This document shows positions 43,873-52,191 of a DNA stretch of 64,000 nt, piece after piece. Made by a program: the position numbers and the translations under genes. The stretch comes from Algoriphagus sp. AK58 (lineage in GTDB: Bacteria; Bacteroidota; Bacteroidia; Cytophagales; Cyclobacteriaceae). Where the stretch lies: positions 248,001 to 312,000 of the forward strand of contig NZ_QEIG01000008.1 in assembly GCF_014324365.1 (NCBI RefSeq), read 5' to 3'. Positions within the stretch are counted from its first letter, which is position 1. Each line of letters starts with the position of its first letter. Under the pieces are notes generated by a model. The model was not told the origin of the DNA and did no database searches. It worked only from the letters and a program-made list of their open reading frames with translations.

Positions 43873-45576
43873 TTGGACCACAAGACCATTCTGAAACAAC
43901 TCAAGCTGAGTATTCAGCTCATGGAGCTACACGAGGAAAACCCGTTTAAAATACGAAGCTACCAAAGTGCACTCAACACCTTGGAACGCGGGGATCAGGA
44001 CCTCATGGAATTGACTGACAGCGGGTTGGCTGAACTTCCAGGACTTGGAAAAAGTATAATTGAAGCTATCCAAAGCATCAAATCTTCGGGCTCTTTTGCT
44101 CTGTTAAATGAGCTTCTAGAAAAAACACCCGAAGGCGTTCTTGAAATTCTGCAAATCAAAGGGTTGGGTCCAAAAAAAGTAAAAACCTTATGGGAAGAAT
44201 TAGGCATTACCTCCACCCATGAGTTGATGGAAGCCTGTCGGAGTGGAAAAGTCGCTCAAATAAAAGGCTTCGGAGAAAAGACCCAAGAAGCCATCATTCA
44301 AAATCTGGTTTTCAAAGCATCCAATGCCGGGAAGTGGCTCTATGCAGATATTGAAGATGCAGTGATTCAATTGGAATCTACCTTGAGCCAATTACTTTCT
44401 CAATCAAAACTGGCAATAGTAGGCGAATTCGCCCGAAAAATGGAAATCATCTCCGAAGCAGAGTTTCTGATTGCTTCAGATCACCTTTCTAGCATCAAAT
44501 CTCATCTGAGTACCTTCGAACCCATTGAATGGGATTGGACTCAATCCGGCCCCATGACCTGGAGAGGAAAACTTCGGGATCCTGAACTAAATGTCAAAGT
44601 TCAATTTTGCAATTCTGAAGATTTCCTATGGAAAAAGCTGGTTTTGGAAGCTTCCAAGGCACACTTGGCCTGCACAGTGGATGAGCATGAAACGATGACA
44701 GAGAAAATCCTCAAAAAGAATTATCATTCGGAGGAGGACTTTTTTCAAAAAAATAATTTACAGTATATCCCTCTGGAAATGAGAGAGGGATTTGGTGAGG
44801 TAGCTCAGGCTAAGGAGCACAAAATACCTGACCTTTTGGAAAATTCAGACCTTAAAGGGATACTCCACAACCATTCCACCTACAGCGATGGCAAGCACAG
44901 CCTAAGGCAAATGGCAGAGCACTGCAAATCCCTAGGTTATGAATACCTTGGCATCTCAGATCACAGCCGGACTGCGAGCTATGCCGGAGGATTAGAGATT
45001 GAAAAAGTACTAAAGCAACACGCCGAAATCGATCTGCTCAACCAAGAACTAGCTCCCTTTCGAATTTTTAAAGGCATTGAATCGGATATCTTGGCGGATG
45101 GAAGTCTGGACTATCCGCAAGATGTGTTAAAAAGTTTTGATTTTATCGTTTCCTCTGTGCATTCGATTCTTAACATGGAAAAGAGAAGGGCTACCGACCG
45201 GTTGATTCGGGCGATTACAAATCCTTTTACAACCATATTGGGACATCCCACTGGTAGGCTTTTGCTCAGGCGTGAAGGATACCCCGTCGATCACAAAGCC
45301 ATCATCGATGCCTGTGCGGCCCACCATGTCGTTATCGAAATTAACGCCAACCCCTGGAGGCTTGACTTGGACTGGCGCTGGGTTAGGTATGCCATGGACC
45401 AAGGCGTCAAGCTCTCCATCAATCCTGATGCCCATGAAATGGACGGATATGCCGACATGAAATATGGTGTCTTGGTAGGGAGAAAAGGAGGACTTACGAA
45501 AGAAATGACACTCAATGCTCTTAGCAGAGAAGAAATAGCTTCGTACTTTGCAGCCCGAAAAGCCAGCATCAAATAA
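43873..45576 (+). CDS. PolX-family protein: degenerate X-family polymerase domain plus intact PHP phosphoesterase
   Basis: 567 residues; start TTG because no ATG occurs before the conserved ELHEENPFKIRSYQSA segment. Residues 1-150 hold the 8-kDa/helix-hairpin-helix region (GLAELPGLGKSI, LQIKGLGPKKV, IKGFGEKTQEAI). The palm region keeps family spacing but lacks the catalytic triad: GEFARKMEIISEAEF replaces the usual GSxRR-x6-DxD (Glu195, Glu197), and Lys242 stands where the third Asp is expected. The C-terminal PHP domain is complete: H332-N-H334, D339, H364, E403, H430, H458, D519, H521. It is probably a 3'-5' exonuclease or AP/phosphatase enzyme rather than a polymerase. Confidence 0.85.
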   Translation: MDHKTILKQLKLSIQLMELHEENPFKIRSYQSALNTLERGDQDLMELTDSGLAELPGLGKSIIEAIQSIKSSGSFALLNELLEKTPEGVLEILQIKGLGPKKVKTLWEELGITSTHELMEACRSGKVAQIKGFGEKTQEAIIQNLVFKASNAGKWLYADIEDAVIQLESTLSQLLSQSKLAIVGEFARKMEIISEAEFLIASDHLSSIKSHLSTFEPIEWDWTQSGPMTWRGKLRDPELNVKVQFCNSEDFLWKKLVLEASKAHLACTVDEHETMTEKILKKNYHSEEDFFQKNNLQYIPLEMREGFGEVAQAKEHKIPDLLENSDLKGILHNHSTYSDGKHSLRQMAEHCKSLGYEYLGISDHSRTASYAGGLEIEKVLKQHAEIDLLNQELAPFRIFKGIESDILADGSLDYPQDVLKSFDFIVSSVHSILNMEKRRATDRLIRAITNPFTTILGHPTGRLLLRREGYPVDHKAIIDACAAHHVVIEINANPWRLDLDWRWVRYAMDQGVKLSINPDAHEMDGYADMKYGVLVGRKGGLTKEMTLNALSREEIASYFAARKASIK

Positions 45577-45641
45577 AACATCCCCACCCAATCATCTAAC
45601 CGCTCAATCTCATCTCTGTCCTAATCTCTTAATCTTACCTC

Positions 45642-45929
45642 ATGAAATGGTCTGACCTTCCCGAACCCGTACTACTCCAGAGATCCTTCCTTTTTGGAAT
45701 TACCGGGATACTACTTGGTGCCCTTTCCATTTTAAATTCCAATTTCCATGTGTTGGAAGCACCTATGGGGCCGCTAAATGGAGTCAGTCTACTGCTTCAG
45801 TTTTTTGGACTAGGCTTGGCCATGATGGTTTTAAGAAAAAGAAAAGTGGCTCAGGAATTCAAAGAAAAATCTCAGATGATGATCCTGATTATGGTAGTGG
45901 CCCTGTTGTTTTTCATCTTTTCTCTTTAA
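45642..45929 (+). CDS. small three-helix membrane protein of unknown function
   Basis: 95 residues: LLQRSFLFGITGILLGALSI, then LNGVSLLLQFFGLGLAMMVL, a basic loop RKRKVAQEFKEKS, and MMILIMVVALLFFIFSL. No family recognised. It lies 65 bases after the PolX-family gene and ends at a strong terminator, so it may be the last gene of that transcript. Confidence 0.6.
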   Translation: MKWSDLPEPVLLQRSFLFGITGILLGALSILNSNFHVLEAPMGPLNGVSLLLQFFGLGLAMMVLRKRKVAQEFKEKSQMMILIMVVALLFFIFSL

Positions 45930-45943
45930 TCCCAAAAATATTC

Positions 45944-45982
45944 CAGCCTGAAATGAATTGATTTTCAGGCTGTTTATTTTTT
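45944..45982 (+). terminator. intrinsic terminator after the small membrane protein gene
   Basis: CAGCCTGAAA (45944-45953) pairs with TTTCAGGCTG (45963-45972) across a 9-base loop, then TTTATTTTTTT. Confidence 0.88.
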
Positions 45983-46067
45983 TACTTAAAAAAAATTTAA
46001 CTTTTTTTAAATATCAGCGCAACCCTTTTTCAGGACCCTGCATCTACCCTTTTGAAAGCCAACCGGA

Positions 46068-46637
46068 ATGTTTAACAGATCCAATTTTTCCACTGAAGAA
46101 GGACTAATCAAGGGATGCCTAAGAGGGGACCGATCGGCCCAGCGTCACTTGTATGAATCCTATTCGGGGAAATTTCTGGCCATCTGTATGCGATACCTGA
46201 AAGATCGCGAGCATGCCGAAGATGTGATGATCGAGAGCTTCATGAAAATCTTTGAAAAACTCCCTCAATTTCAGGCAAAGGGAAGTTTTGAAGGGTGGAT
46301 GAAACGAATCGTAGTCACTCAGGCACTGATGACACTAAGAAGTAACCGACATCTGATGATGGAGGTAAACCTCGAAATGGAGTATGATTTTCAAGGACAC
46401 CACTACGAGTTGACTCATTTGGAGACCGCAGAATTGATGGAATTGGTTCAAGGCCTTCCGGTAGGATACCGGACTGTCTTCAACTTATACGCAATCGAAG
46501 GGTATTCCCACCAGGAAATCGCTGATTTGCTTGGCATCAGCGAAAGCACCTCCAAGTCACAGTTGAATCGCGCCCGAACAGCTCTCAAAGAAAAAATTGC
46601 CAGTCTGCAACCCAAAATCAAGACTAACCATGGCTAA
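46068..46637 (+). CDS. ECF-type RNA polymerase sigma factor (cassette 1)
   Basis: 189 residues with only regions 2 and 4. Region 2: AQRHLYESYSGKFLAICMRY, DREHAEDVMIESFMKIFEKL and GSFEGWMKRIVV. Region 4: LPVGYRTVFNLYAIEGYSHQ and EIADLLGISESTSKSQLNRA, a helix-turn-helix for the -35 box. First gene of a five-gene plus-strand operon. Its stop overlaps the next gene's ATG (ATGGCTAA, 8 bases), the classic sigma/anti-sigma coupling. It should drive RNA polymerase to envelope genes when released by its partner; autoregulation is likely but no promoter motif was identified. Confidence 0.92.
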   Translation: MFNRSNFSTEEGLIKGCLRGDRSAQRHLYESYSGKFLAICMRYLKDREHAEDVMIESFMKIFEKLPQFQAKGSFEGWMKRIVVTQALMTLRSNRHLMMEVNLEMEYDFQGHHYELTHLETAELMELVQGLPVGYRTVFNLYAIEGYSHQEIADLLGISESTSKSQLNRARTALKEKIASLQPKIKTNHG

Positions 46638-47418
46638 AACAAACGAACAATTCGACCGGATTTTCAAGGATAAACTTGAAAATCATCAGGAAAAACCGAG
46701 CGCTCTGGCTTGGGAAAGGCTCGAAAGTCAACTCCCCAAAAAATCCAACTCCGGATTGGGTTTTTGGTGGGCTATCGCTGCCTCGGTCAGCATCTTGTTT
46801 TTTGTCGGGTATCTGACTTGGCAAGGACAGGAAGAAGTATCGGAGGAAACCCTTATTTCAGAAAATCTGAAATCAAACGAAGACCTACCCCTTCTCGACC
46901 AAAATTCTTCCCCAGAAGAAGTGCTTCAAACTCCAAATACCAATGACTTAATCTCTGAAAATGAATCCCTCGTAGCTTCATCGAAAATACAAGAAGCTCA
47001 AGGTACTTATCAAAAAGCTTCCATTCCGGCAACACCTAAAACCGAGTATAACCCTTCTGAATTTACAGCTCCATCTTCTGAAATTTTGATTGCTGAGGTG
47101 AATGTACCTGAGCTTAAAGCCCAGGATATCACTCTTCCCCTTCCGGAAATGAAAGCACCGGAAATCAATCAAGCGCTGGCCTCCTCAGCTATGGAAAATG
47201 CAGAAGAGCCTCTCTATCGGGTCAGCATTTATTCCAATGGGATCAAAAAAGGAGAACCTGTGGACAAAAATCTGATCACCGAACTGGGTAAGACTGTGGG
47301 ACAAGTGGAAGGATTACTTGGAAAAGTGGACAATGGATTTGCTGAATTACAGGATAAAAAAGACAACCTCTTTGCAAGTCTCACCTCTAAAAGAGACCGA
47401 GCAGACGAAAAACCTTAA
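46630..47418 (+). CDS. single-pass membrane protein, probable anti-sigma factor (cassette 1)
   Basis: 262 residues from ATG 46630; a TTG 33 bases earlier is inside the sigma gene. A cytoplasmic N terminus (FDRIFKDKLENHQEKP, then ALAWERLESQ) precedes one TM helix (GFWWAIAASVSILFFVGYLT, about residues 44-63) and a 200-residue periplasmic part rich in Glu, Ser and Pro that ends in a coiled-coil-like segment. The cytoplasmic pattern F-x-R-x2-K-x-K-L-E is shared with the fused protein of cassette 2. No zinc-type anti-sigma motif is present. Anti-sigma function is inferred from overlap, topology and this match. Confidence 0.7.
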   Translation: MAKTNEQFDRIFKDKLENHQEKPSALAWERLESQLPKKSNSGLGFWWAIAASVSILFFVGYLTWQGQEEVSEETLISENLKSNEDLPLLDQNSSPEEVLQTPNTNDLISENESLVASSKIQEAQGTYQKASIPATPKTEYNPSEFTAPSSEILIAEVNVPELKAQDITLPLPEMKAPEINQALASSAMENAEEPLYRVSIYSNGIKKGEPVDKNLITELGKTVGQVEGLLGKVDNGFAELQDKKDNLFASLTSKRDRADEKP

Positions 47419-47455
47419 AACTAAACCAACTACTTGCTTTTAAATGACTCTAGTT

Positions 47456-48499
47456 ATGAAAAAATACTTGCTTTTGCTTTGCTTCATGGGACTAGTTCAA
47501 CTGGCATTCGCCGGCGAACGTAATGAATTGCCCATCAAAACCGAAACCCTCATCATGAAAGACAGTGTGGTGATCGAATTCGGAAAATCAGGAAAAGTAC
47601 TCATCATCGTCGAATCCAAAGAAGACTTTGAAAAACTCAAGCTGATGAATATCAATCAGATCATCAGTGAACTTGACCTCGAGGAAAATAAAGAAACAGG
47701 AGAATTGACCATCGTGGAAATCCGGAAAAGAGACGGGTCCGTCAAAGAAGTGGTCAAAGTATATGAAGGAAGCGGAGAAACAGAGGTCAATGTCGCCGGC
47801 GTAAGAGTGTATGTAGATGAATCCGGAGAAAACACCCGTGTCAAGGTAGAAACAGGTGCTAGGAAAATGTCCGATCCACCATTCAGAACCTATTTTACGG
47901 TGGACTTGGGCATCAACAACTACCTCGATAACGGAAAATTCCCGACCTCTGACAATCCCTATGCAGTAAAAGGCTGGGGAAGCTGGCAGGTAGGACTCAA
48001 CTGGATGGCAGCCCAAAGAATTTCCAAAGGTTTTCACTGGAATTTTGGTTTGGGTTTCCACTGGTACAATTTCAAGTTTGAAAACAGGGATTTCCAAGCT
48101 GTAAGAGGGGATGATCAAATAGAATTTATTCAGCGTACGGATGTGGATGGGTTTAAAAGCAAAATCTCAGCTTCCTACCTGACAGCCACCACCCTTTTGG
48201 AACTTGACTTTGGCCAAATGAAAGACAAAGGCAAAAGAGGGTTTAAACTCGCCGCAGGACCTTACATCGGATACCGCCTCGGAGGGCAATCCAAATATGT
48301 CTATGAAGAACTGGGAGGCTCAGGTCGTCAGAAAGACAAAGAAGCCACAGGACTTTACCTGGAAAACCTCCGCTATGGCATCCGCGGAGAACTGGGTATC
48401 CACCGGGTGAAGTTTTTCACCACCTATGACCTGAACGAATTGTTCCAGGGAGGAAAAGGTCCCGCCCTCAATCCTATCACTTTTGGAATTGTATTTTAA
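47456..48499 (+). CDS. secreted protein with C-terminal outer-membrane barrel, cassette 1 paralogue A
   Basis: 347 residues from the ATG at 47456 that begins the signal peptide (MKKYLLLLCFMGLVQLAFAG); an ATG four codons earlier is possible. An acidic mixed domain of about 110 residues (IKTETLIMKDSVVIEFGKSG, ELTIVEIRKRDGSVKEVVKV) is followed by a barrel of about 200 residues: TYFTVDLGINNYLDNG, NFGLGFHWYNFKFENRDF, KISASYLTATTLLELDFG, GPYIGYRLGG, LENLRYGIRGELGIHRVKFF and FTTYDLNELFQGGKGP, ending in FGIVF. Closely related to the next gene. Likely a target or sensor partner of the sigma system. Confidence 0.7.
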   Translation: MKKYLLLLCFMGLVQLAFAGERNELPIKTETLIMKDSVVIEFGKSGKVLIIVESKEDFEKLKLMNINQIISELDLEENKETGELTIVEIRKRDGSVKEVVKVYEGSGETEVNVAGVRVYVDESGENTRVKVETGARKMSDPPFRTYFTVDLGINNYLDNGKFPTSDNPYAVKGWGSWQVGLNWMAAQRISKGFHWNFGLGFHWYNFKFENRDFQAVRGDDQIEFIQRTDVDGFKSKISASYLTATTLLELDFGQMKDKGKRGFKLAAGPYIGYRLGGQSKYVYEELGGSGRQKDKEATGLYLENLRYGIRGELGIHRVKFFTTYDLNELFQGGKGPALNPITFGIVF

Positions 48500-48507
48500 A
48501 AAAATGT

Positions 48508-48524
48508 GGGGAGCTTGACTCCCC
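48508..48524 (+). other. intercistronic hairpin between the two barrel genes
   Basis: GGGGAG (48508-48513) pairs with CTCCCC (48519-48524) around CTTGA. No T-tract follows, so it looks like an mRNA-processing or stability element rather than a terminator; it could set unequal levels of the two paralogues. Confidence 0.55.
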
Positions 48525-48546
48525 GCCTCATATAACTAAACCAACG

Positions 48547-49350
48547 ATGAAAAAAATACTTTTACTACTTGCTACCATCCCAATACTCGCCATTTCTTCA
48601 GCCTTTGGCCAAGAAAAATCCGCCATGGAAGGGGAGAAAACAAAAGTCTATACCCTCTTTGGAAAAAGCTGGATGGTCACCAAATACTCAGATGGCACCA
48701 AAACCTACGAATGGGAGATCTCAGATCAAGAGTGGGAAAACTACAAAGAATCCAAGGGCTCCAATTTCGAAACCAATTTTTTGGAAACAGAAGTAGGGAT
48801 CAACATCTGGCCAAATGGAAAAGGCGCCCCTCAAGTCAAACCTTGGGGCAGCTGGTATGTGGCACTGAATACCACTGGTACTTGGAAACCTGACAACAAT
48901 TTCAACCTAAAATCTTACTTGGGAGTCAGCTGGTACAATTTCAAATTTGAGGACACGGATATCATTGCCGTGAAAACCCCGGAGGGATTGGAGTTTCAGG
49001 AATTTACAGGAGGAACAGGAACCAAATCTAAAATCTCGGCCTCATTTGTCAATCTGACCCTTGTTCCTACAGTATTGACCAATGACGGAAACCTACGATT
49101 CGGAGTGGGAGGATATGCCGGTCTGAGAATCGGCGGAAGAGGAAAATTTGTCTACAACGACACAAAGGGTGACCAAATCAAGCAATTTGAAAAATCCAAC
49201 ATGTATGTCAACAATTTCCGGTACGGATTACGGTCGGAAATCGGCGTGGGAGACATCACCCTTTTCTTCAATTATGACCTGAATGAACTATTTGAACCAG
49301 GAAAAGGACCCGAACTACAAGCGATGAGTTTCGGTGTCACCTTTAACTGA
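48547..49350 (+). CDS. secreted outer-membrane barrel protein, cassette 1 paralogue B
   Basis: 267 residues. Signal peptide MKKILLLLATIPILAISSAFG, a short polar segment (about 65 residues) and a barrel collinear with paralogue A: FLETEVGINIWPNGKG, KPWGSWYVALNTTG, SWYNFKFEDTDIIAV, TKSKISASFVNLTLVP, GGYAGLRIGGRGKFVY, NNFRYGLRSEIGVGDITLFF and NYDLNELFEPGKGPEL, ending in FGVTFN. It lacks most of A's acidic N-terminal domain. Gap of 47 bases after A and 18 bases before the next gene; same operon. Confidence 0.7.
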   Translation: MKKILLLLATIPILAISSAFGQEKSAMEGEKTKVYTLFGKSWMVTKYSDGTKTYEWEISDQEWENYKESKGSNFETNFLETEVGINIWPNGKGAPQVKPWGSWYVALNTTGTWKPDNNFNLKSYLGVSWYNFKFEDTDIIAVKTPEGLEFQEFTGGTGTKSKISASFVNLTLVPTVLTNDGNLRFGVGGYAGLRIGGRGKFVYNDTKGDQIKQFEKSNMYVNNFRYGLRSEIGVGDITLFFNYDLNELFEPGKGPELQAMSFGVTFN

Positions 49351-49368
49351 TAAAACCAACCAGAAACT

Positions 49369-50292
49369 ATGAAAACATATCTCAAATTTTCTCTTGCATT
49401 CCTCATGATGGTTTCATCCACTTGGGCAATGGCGCAAAATGTTCTAGTCAACACCCAAAAAAGCTACTCCAACATCAAGCGAATTGAGGTAGAAAGTGGT
49501 TGGCTAAATGTATCCTACACTGGAGGAGGCTCAGCAGAAGTTTCCGTGGAAGCCTATTTAGAATCCAATTATACTGACCAGGACATTGTCTTTGTGACTG
49601 TCGGAGATGTTTTAAAAATCAGCCACACCAAAAAACAGAACAATTACAGCTGGAATTCTAAAAACAAGGGGTACATCCATATGAAAGGGCCTCAGAATAT
49701 CGAAATCGACTTTCGAGGAAGTTCCGGAAATATGACCGTAGAGAACGCAGGTGGAAAATCCACCTCCTTGAGAGTTTCTTCGGGAAATGTCACTGCCAAT
49801 CAGATCAAAGGGGACCTTATTATTAAGGCAACCTCCGGAAACCTAAATGTAAACGGAGTAGAAGGAAATGTGCAGGGGGGAGTCACATCCGGAAATGCCA
49901 ATTTTCTTGCAGTTAAAGGAAATCTGGACTATGAATCCACGAGTGGTTCATTGGAAGCAGATGGCGTAGGAGGGCAAATTTCCGTCAGTTTGACTTCAGG
50001 AAATGCTAAAATCAACAATGCAGGACAGCTGGGTTTCCTTCAGTTTACCTCCGGAAATGTAAGGGCTACCAATTCGGGACTGGGACCAAATACCCGATTT
50101 AACGGGACTTCGGGGAATTTCAGAGTTCAGACAAATTCGGATTTGAAAGGCTTCAATTACTCCCTCAAATCCTCTTCGGGAAATCTAAAGGTGGGAACTA
50201 CCTCGACCGGAAAATCATTGGAAATTGACAATGGCGCTTCTACAACCGTCAGGGGAAATATCACCTCAGGAAACATTACGATTGAGAATTAG
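49369..50292 (+). CDS. secreted DUF4097-type beta-solenoid protein with regular SGN repeats
   Basis: 307 residues: signal peptide MKTYLKFSLAFLMMVSSTWA ending MAQ, an N-terminal strand region, then a ladder of [ST]-S-G-N turns at about residues 119, 138, 156, 174, 192 (SGS), 210, 228, 248, 270 and 300. The 18-residue period fits one right-handed beta-solenoid turn per repeat. DUF4097 proteins are often found with sigma/anti-sigma or envelope-stress genes. Last gene of cassette 1, so likely controlled by its sigma factor. Function unknown; a surface or periplasmic stress-shield role is a guess. Confidence 0.78.
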   Translation: MKTYLKFSLAFLMMVSSTWAMAQNVLVNTQKSYSNIKRIEVESGWLNVSYTGGGSAEVSVEAYLESNYTDQDIVFVTVGDVLKISHTKKQNNYSWNSKNKGYIHMKGPQNIEIDFRGSSGNMTVENAGGKSTSLRVSSGNVTANQIKGDLIIKATSGNLNVNGVEGNVQGGVTSGNANFLAVKGNLDYESTSGSLEADGVGGQISVSLTSGNAKINNAGQLGFLQFTSGNVRATNSGLGPNTRFNGTSGNFRVQTNSDLKGFNYSLKSSSGNLKVGTTSTGKSLEIDNGASTTVRGNITSGNITIEN

Positions 50293-50300
50293 AAGTTAAA

Positions 50301-50355
50301 GATTAAGAGATAGAGAGATCTGGAAGACAAATCAAATCCAGTTTATCTCTTAATC
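50301..50355. repeat. 12-bp inverted repeat between convergent genes
   Basis: GATTAAGAGATA (50301-50312) and TATCTCTTAATC (50344-50355) are perfect reverse complements. Inside them CTGGA and TCCAG form a second short stem. There is no long T-tract, but the position between two convergent genes suggests a shared 3'-end structure. Confidence 0.7.
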
Positions 50356-50371
50356 TCTTATTCTCGTATCA

Positions 50372-50860
50372 TCAAACAGGCCGGGCAATTTCTCTGAGAA
50401 GTTCCCGGTCTTCTTTTTTCAGCTTCATCAGTCGAGTCATACGATCGGGGCTGGGTTTGGCCAGAGAGAAAAACACCAAAGCCAGGGCAAAAATAACTAT
50501 GAAGAAAGGATTGCCACTGAAGAGGAGCCCTAAGGTACTGCAGATGGAAACCAAGAAAAGAAACAAAAACCGCTGAGTGGTGGCTTTTGCATAGATTTTT
50601 ACCTTTTCAAGCAATTCGGTCTCAGCAAAAGACTTTTTGATATTGACACGAAAGGCCCAAAACTGACCTATCAACAAGGTTATGGAAAAGGTCATTAAAA
50701 AACCATTAAAAAACCCCGATGGCTCAGGCAAGTCCTTGGTGATACTGCCCGAGTTATGGTACAGGTAGACGATTCCAAAAGCCGGAAGTGCTATCAATAA
50801 AATGATCAGCGTCAATCGCTCCGTTCGGTGGTAGATTTTTCGTAGTTCCTGAGTTTCCAA
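50372..50860 (-). CDS. membrane protein of unknown function
   Basis: 162 residues with four TM helices (LTLIILLIALPAFGIVYLYH, FFNGFLMTFSITLLIGQFWA, FLFLFLVSICSTLGLLF, IVIFALALVFFSLA) and charged ends. The start is TTG (TTG GAA ACT CAG); the next in-frame Met is 50 residues in, after the first helix. It begins 10 bases after the reductase stop, so the two genes are probably translated in sequence. No family recognised. Confidence 0.6.
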   Translation of the reverse strand: METQELRKIYHRTERLTLIILLIALPAFGIVYLYHNSGSITKDLPEPSGFFNGFLMTFSITLLIGQFWAFRVNIKKSFAETELLEKVKIYAKATTQRFLFLFLVSICSTLGLLFSGNPFFIVIFALALVFFSLAKPSPDRMTRLMKLKKEDRELLREIARPV

Positions 50861-50870
50861 GGGGCTTGTG

Positions 50871-51974
50871 TTATTCGATGGTGATTTTGATATCGTCGGT
50901 CAAAGGTCTGGACACACAGCATAGCACATAGCCAGCCGCCAGTTCCTTTTCACTGAGCCCCGCATCCTCATCCATCTTCACCTGCCCACTCAATACACGA
51001 CCTCGACATGCAGTGCAAAGCCCACTTTGACAACTGTAAGGCATATTCAGTCCGGCTGCCAAACCGGATTCCAAAACCGTTTTACTAGGCGGCACAGTCA
51101 CTACATGCTCCTCCCCTTCCAGAATGATGGTCACATCTCTGGTTAAAATACCATTACTGATCCCCTTAAGTGCATCTTCATGCGCCTGATGTGCAGCTGC
51201 GGAGTAAAAACTTTCCCGATGAATTCGTTCCTTTTCTATTCCCAACTCATCCAAAACCTGCTGGGCAGTCTCCATTATTCCATCAGGCCCACACATAAAA
51301 TAGATCTCCTCATACCGGGGTTCATATTCCGCTTTTGCAAAAAGTTCTTTCAGCACAATAGGAGATAGCCTGCCTTTTAATCCCGTCCAGTTTTCGGAAG
51401 GTTGGCTGAGGTTATGGATGATTGTCAGCCGATCCGGATTGGCGAGTTGAAGCATTTCCAATTGTTTTCTGAAAATGATCTGCTCTTCATTTCTACTGGC
51501 ATAGATCAGCGTGATGATAGACTGAGGTTCATTGACTAAGACGGACTTAAGGATCCCCATGATCGGGGTGATCCCACTTCCCCCTGCAATAAGGAAGAAG
51601 TGCCGGCGGTTTTTAGAATGAAAGTCAACAGTGAAATTCCCCATGGGCTTGACCACATTGATCGTTTTGCCAGGGAAAACTTTTTCATTTAGGTAGTTGG
51701 AAAAGAGTCCTTGCGGAACCCGCTTAACAGAAATCCCCGGAAATGGGTCGACAAAAGGTGAGGTACAAAGTGAATAAGAGCGACGCTGCTCTTTGCCTTC
51801 AAACTCCATCACCAAAGTTAAAAACTGACCGGGCTTATAATCCAGGTAAGGTTCCGGCTGTTCAAAATATATGGATACCGTATCCGAAGTTTCTTTGACT
51901 ACCTCCCGCACTTTAAGAGGTAAATAGGGATTTACTTTTACCTCTTCTTTCTTTTTCTTGAAGAAATTGAACAT
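50871..51974 (-). CDS. flavin/2Fe-2S oxidoreductase (PaaE/Hmp-reductase-like)
   Basis: 367 residues from ATG 51974 (MFNFFKKKKEEVKVNPYLPL); in-frame upstream sequence lacks homology. FAD domain: RRSYSLCTSPF and GLFSNYLNE. NAD(P) domain: GGSGITPIMGILKSVL and YFMCGPDGIMETAQQVL. C-terminal plant-type [2Fe-2S] ferredoxin: PYSCQSGLCTACRGRV plus a distal Cys in GYVLCCVSRP. This order is that of phenylacetyl-CoA epoxidase reductase PaaE and similar electron-transfer proteins. No oxygenase partner is nearby; the partner is unknown. Confidence 0.88.
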   Translation of the reverse strand: MFNFFKKKKEEVKVNPYLPLKVREVVKETSDTVSIYFEQPEPYLDYKPGQFLTLVMEFEGKEQRRSYSLCTSPFVDPFPGISVKRVPQGLFSNYLNEKVFPGKTINVVKPMGNFTVDFHSKNRRHFFLIAGGSGITPIMGILKSVLVNEPQSIITLIYASRNEEQIIFRKQLEMLQLANPDRLTIIHNLSQPSENWTGLKGRLSPIVLKELFAKAEYEPRYEEIYFMCGPDGIMETAQQVLDELGIEKERIHRESFYSAAAHQAHEDALKGISNGILTRDVTIILEGEEHVVTVPPSKTVLESGLAAGLNMPYSCQSGLCTACRGRVLSGQVKMDEDAGLSEKELAAGYVLCCVSRPLTDDIKITIE

Positions 51975-52130
51975 GTGATCTTTTGGTGATTTGGCTGCAA
52001 AATTAAACCCCGGTTTGGTAAAATGGACAAAGCACGGGGAAATTTCAGTCAATAACCTCAAAAGGGAAAAGTAAGTTTGCCTAGTTTGGATAATTCTTGG
52101 TGCAAAAGCCCGATTTTGGGTCTTTGCCCT

Positions 52131-52138
52131 TACCTTTG
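52131..52138 (+). promoter_or_regulatory. candidate -7 element for purB
   Basis: TACCTTTG, identical to the actA and rpsA elements, 53 bases before the purB ATG. No TTTG at 17-23 bases upstream, so half a promoter. Confidence 0.4.
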
Positions 52139-52191
52139 CGACTTCCGAGTTTCGGACTGAATCTTTCTTTTGCTCAGCAACTCAATATGAT

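Noticed and set aside
47588..48118. 176-residue open frame antisense to the first barrel gene
   Set aside because: The sense strand has a signal peptide, barrel strands and operon context; the antisense product looks random.
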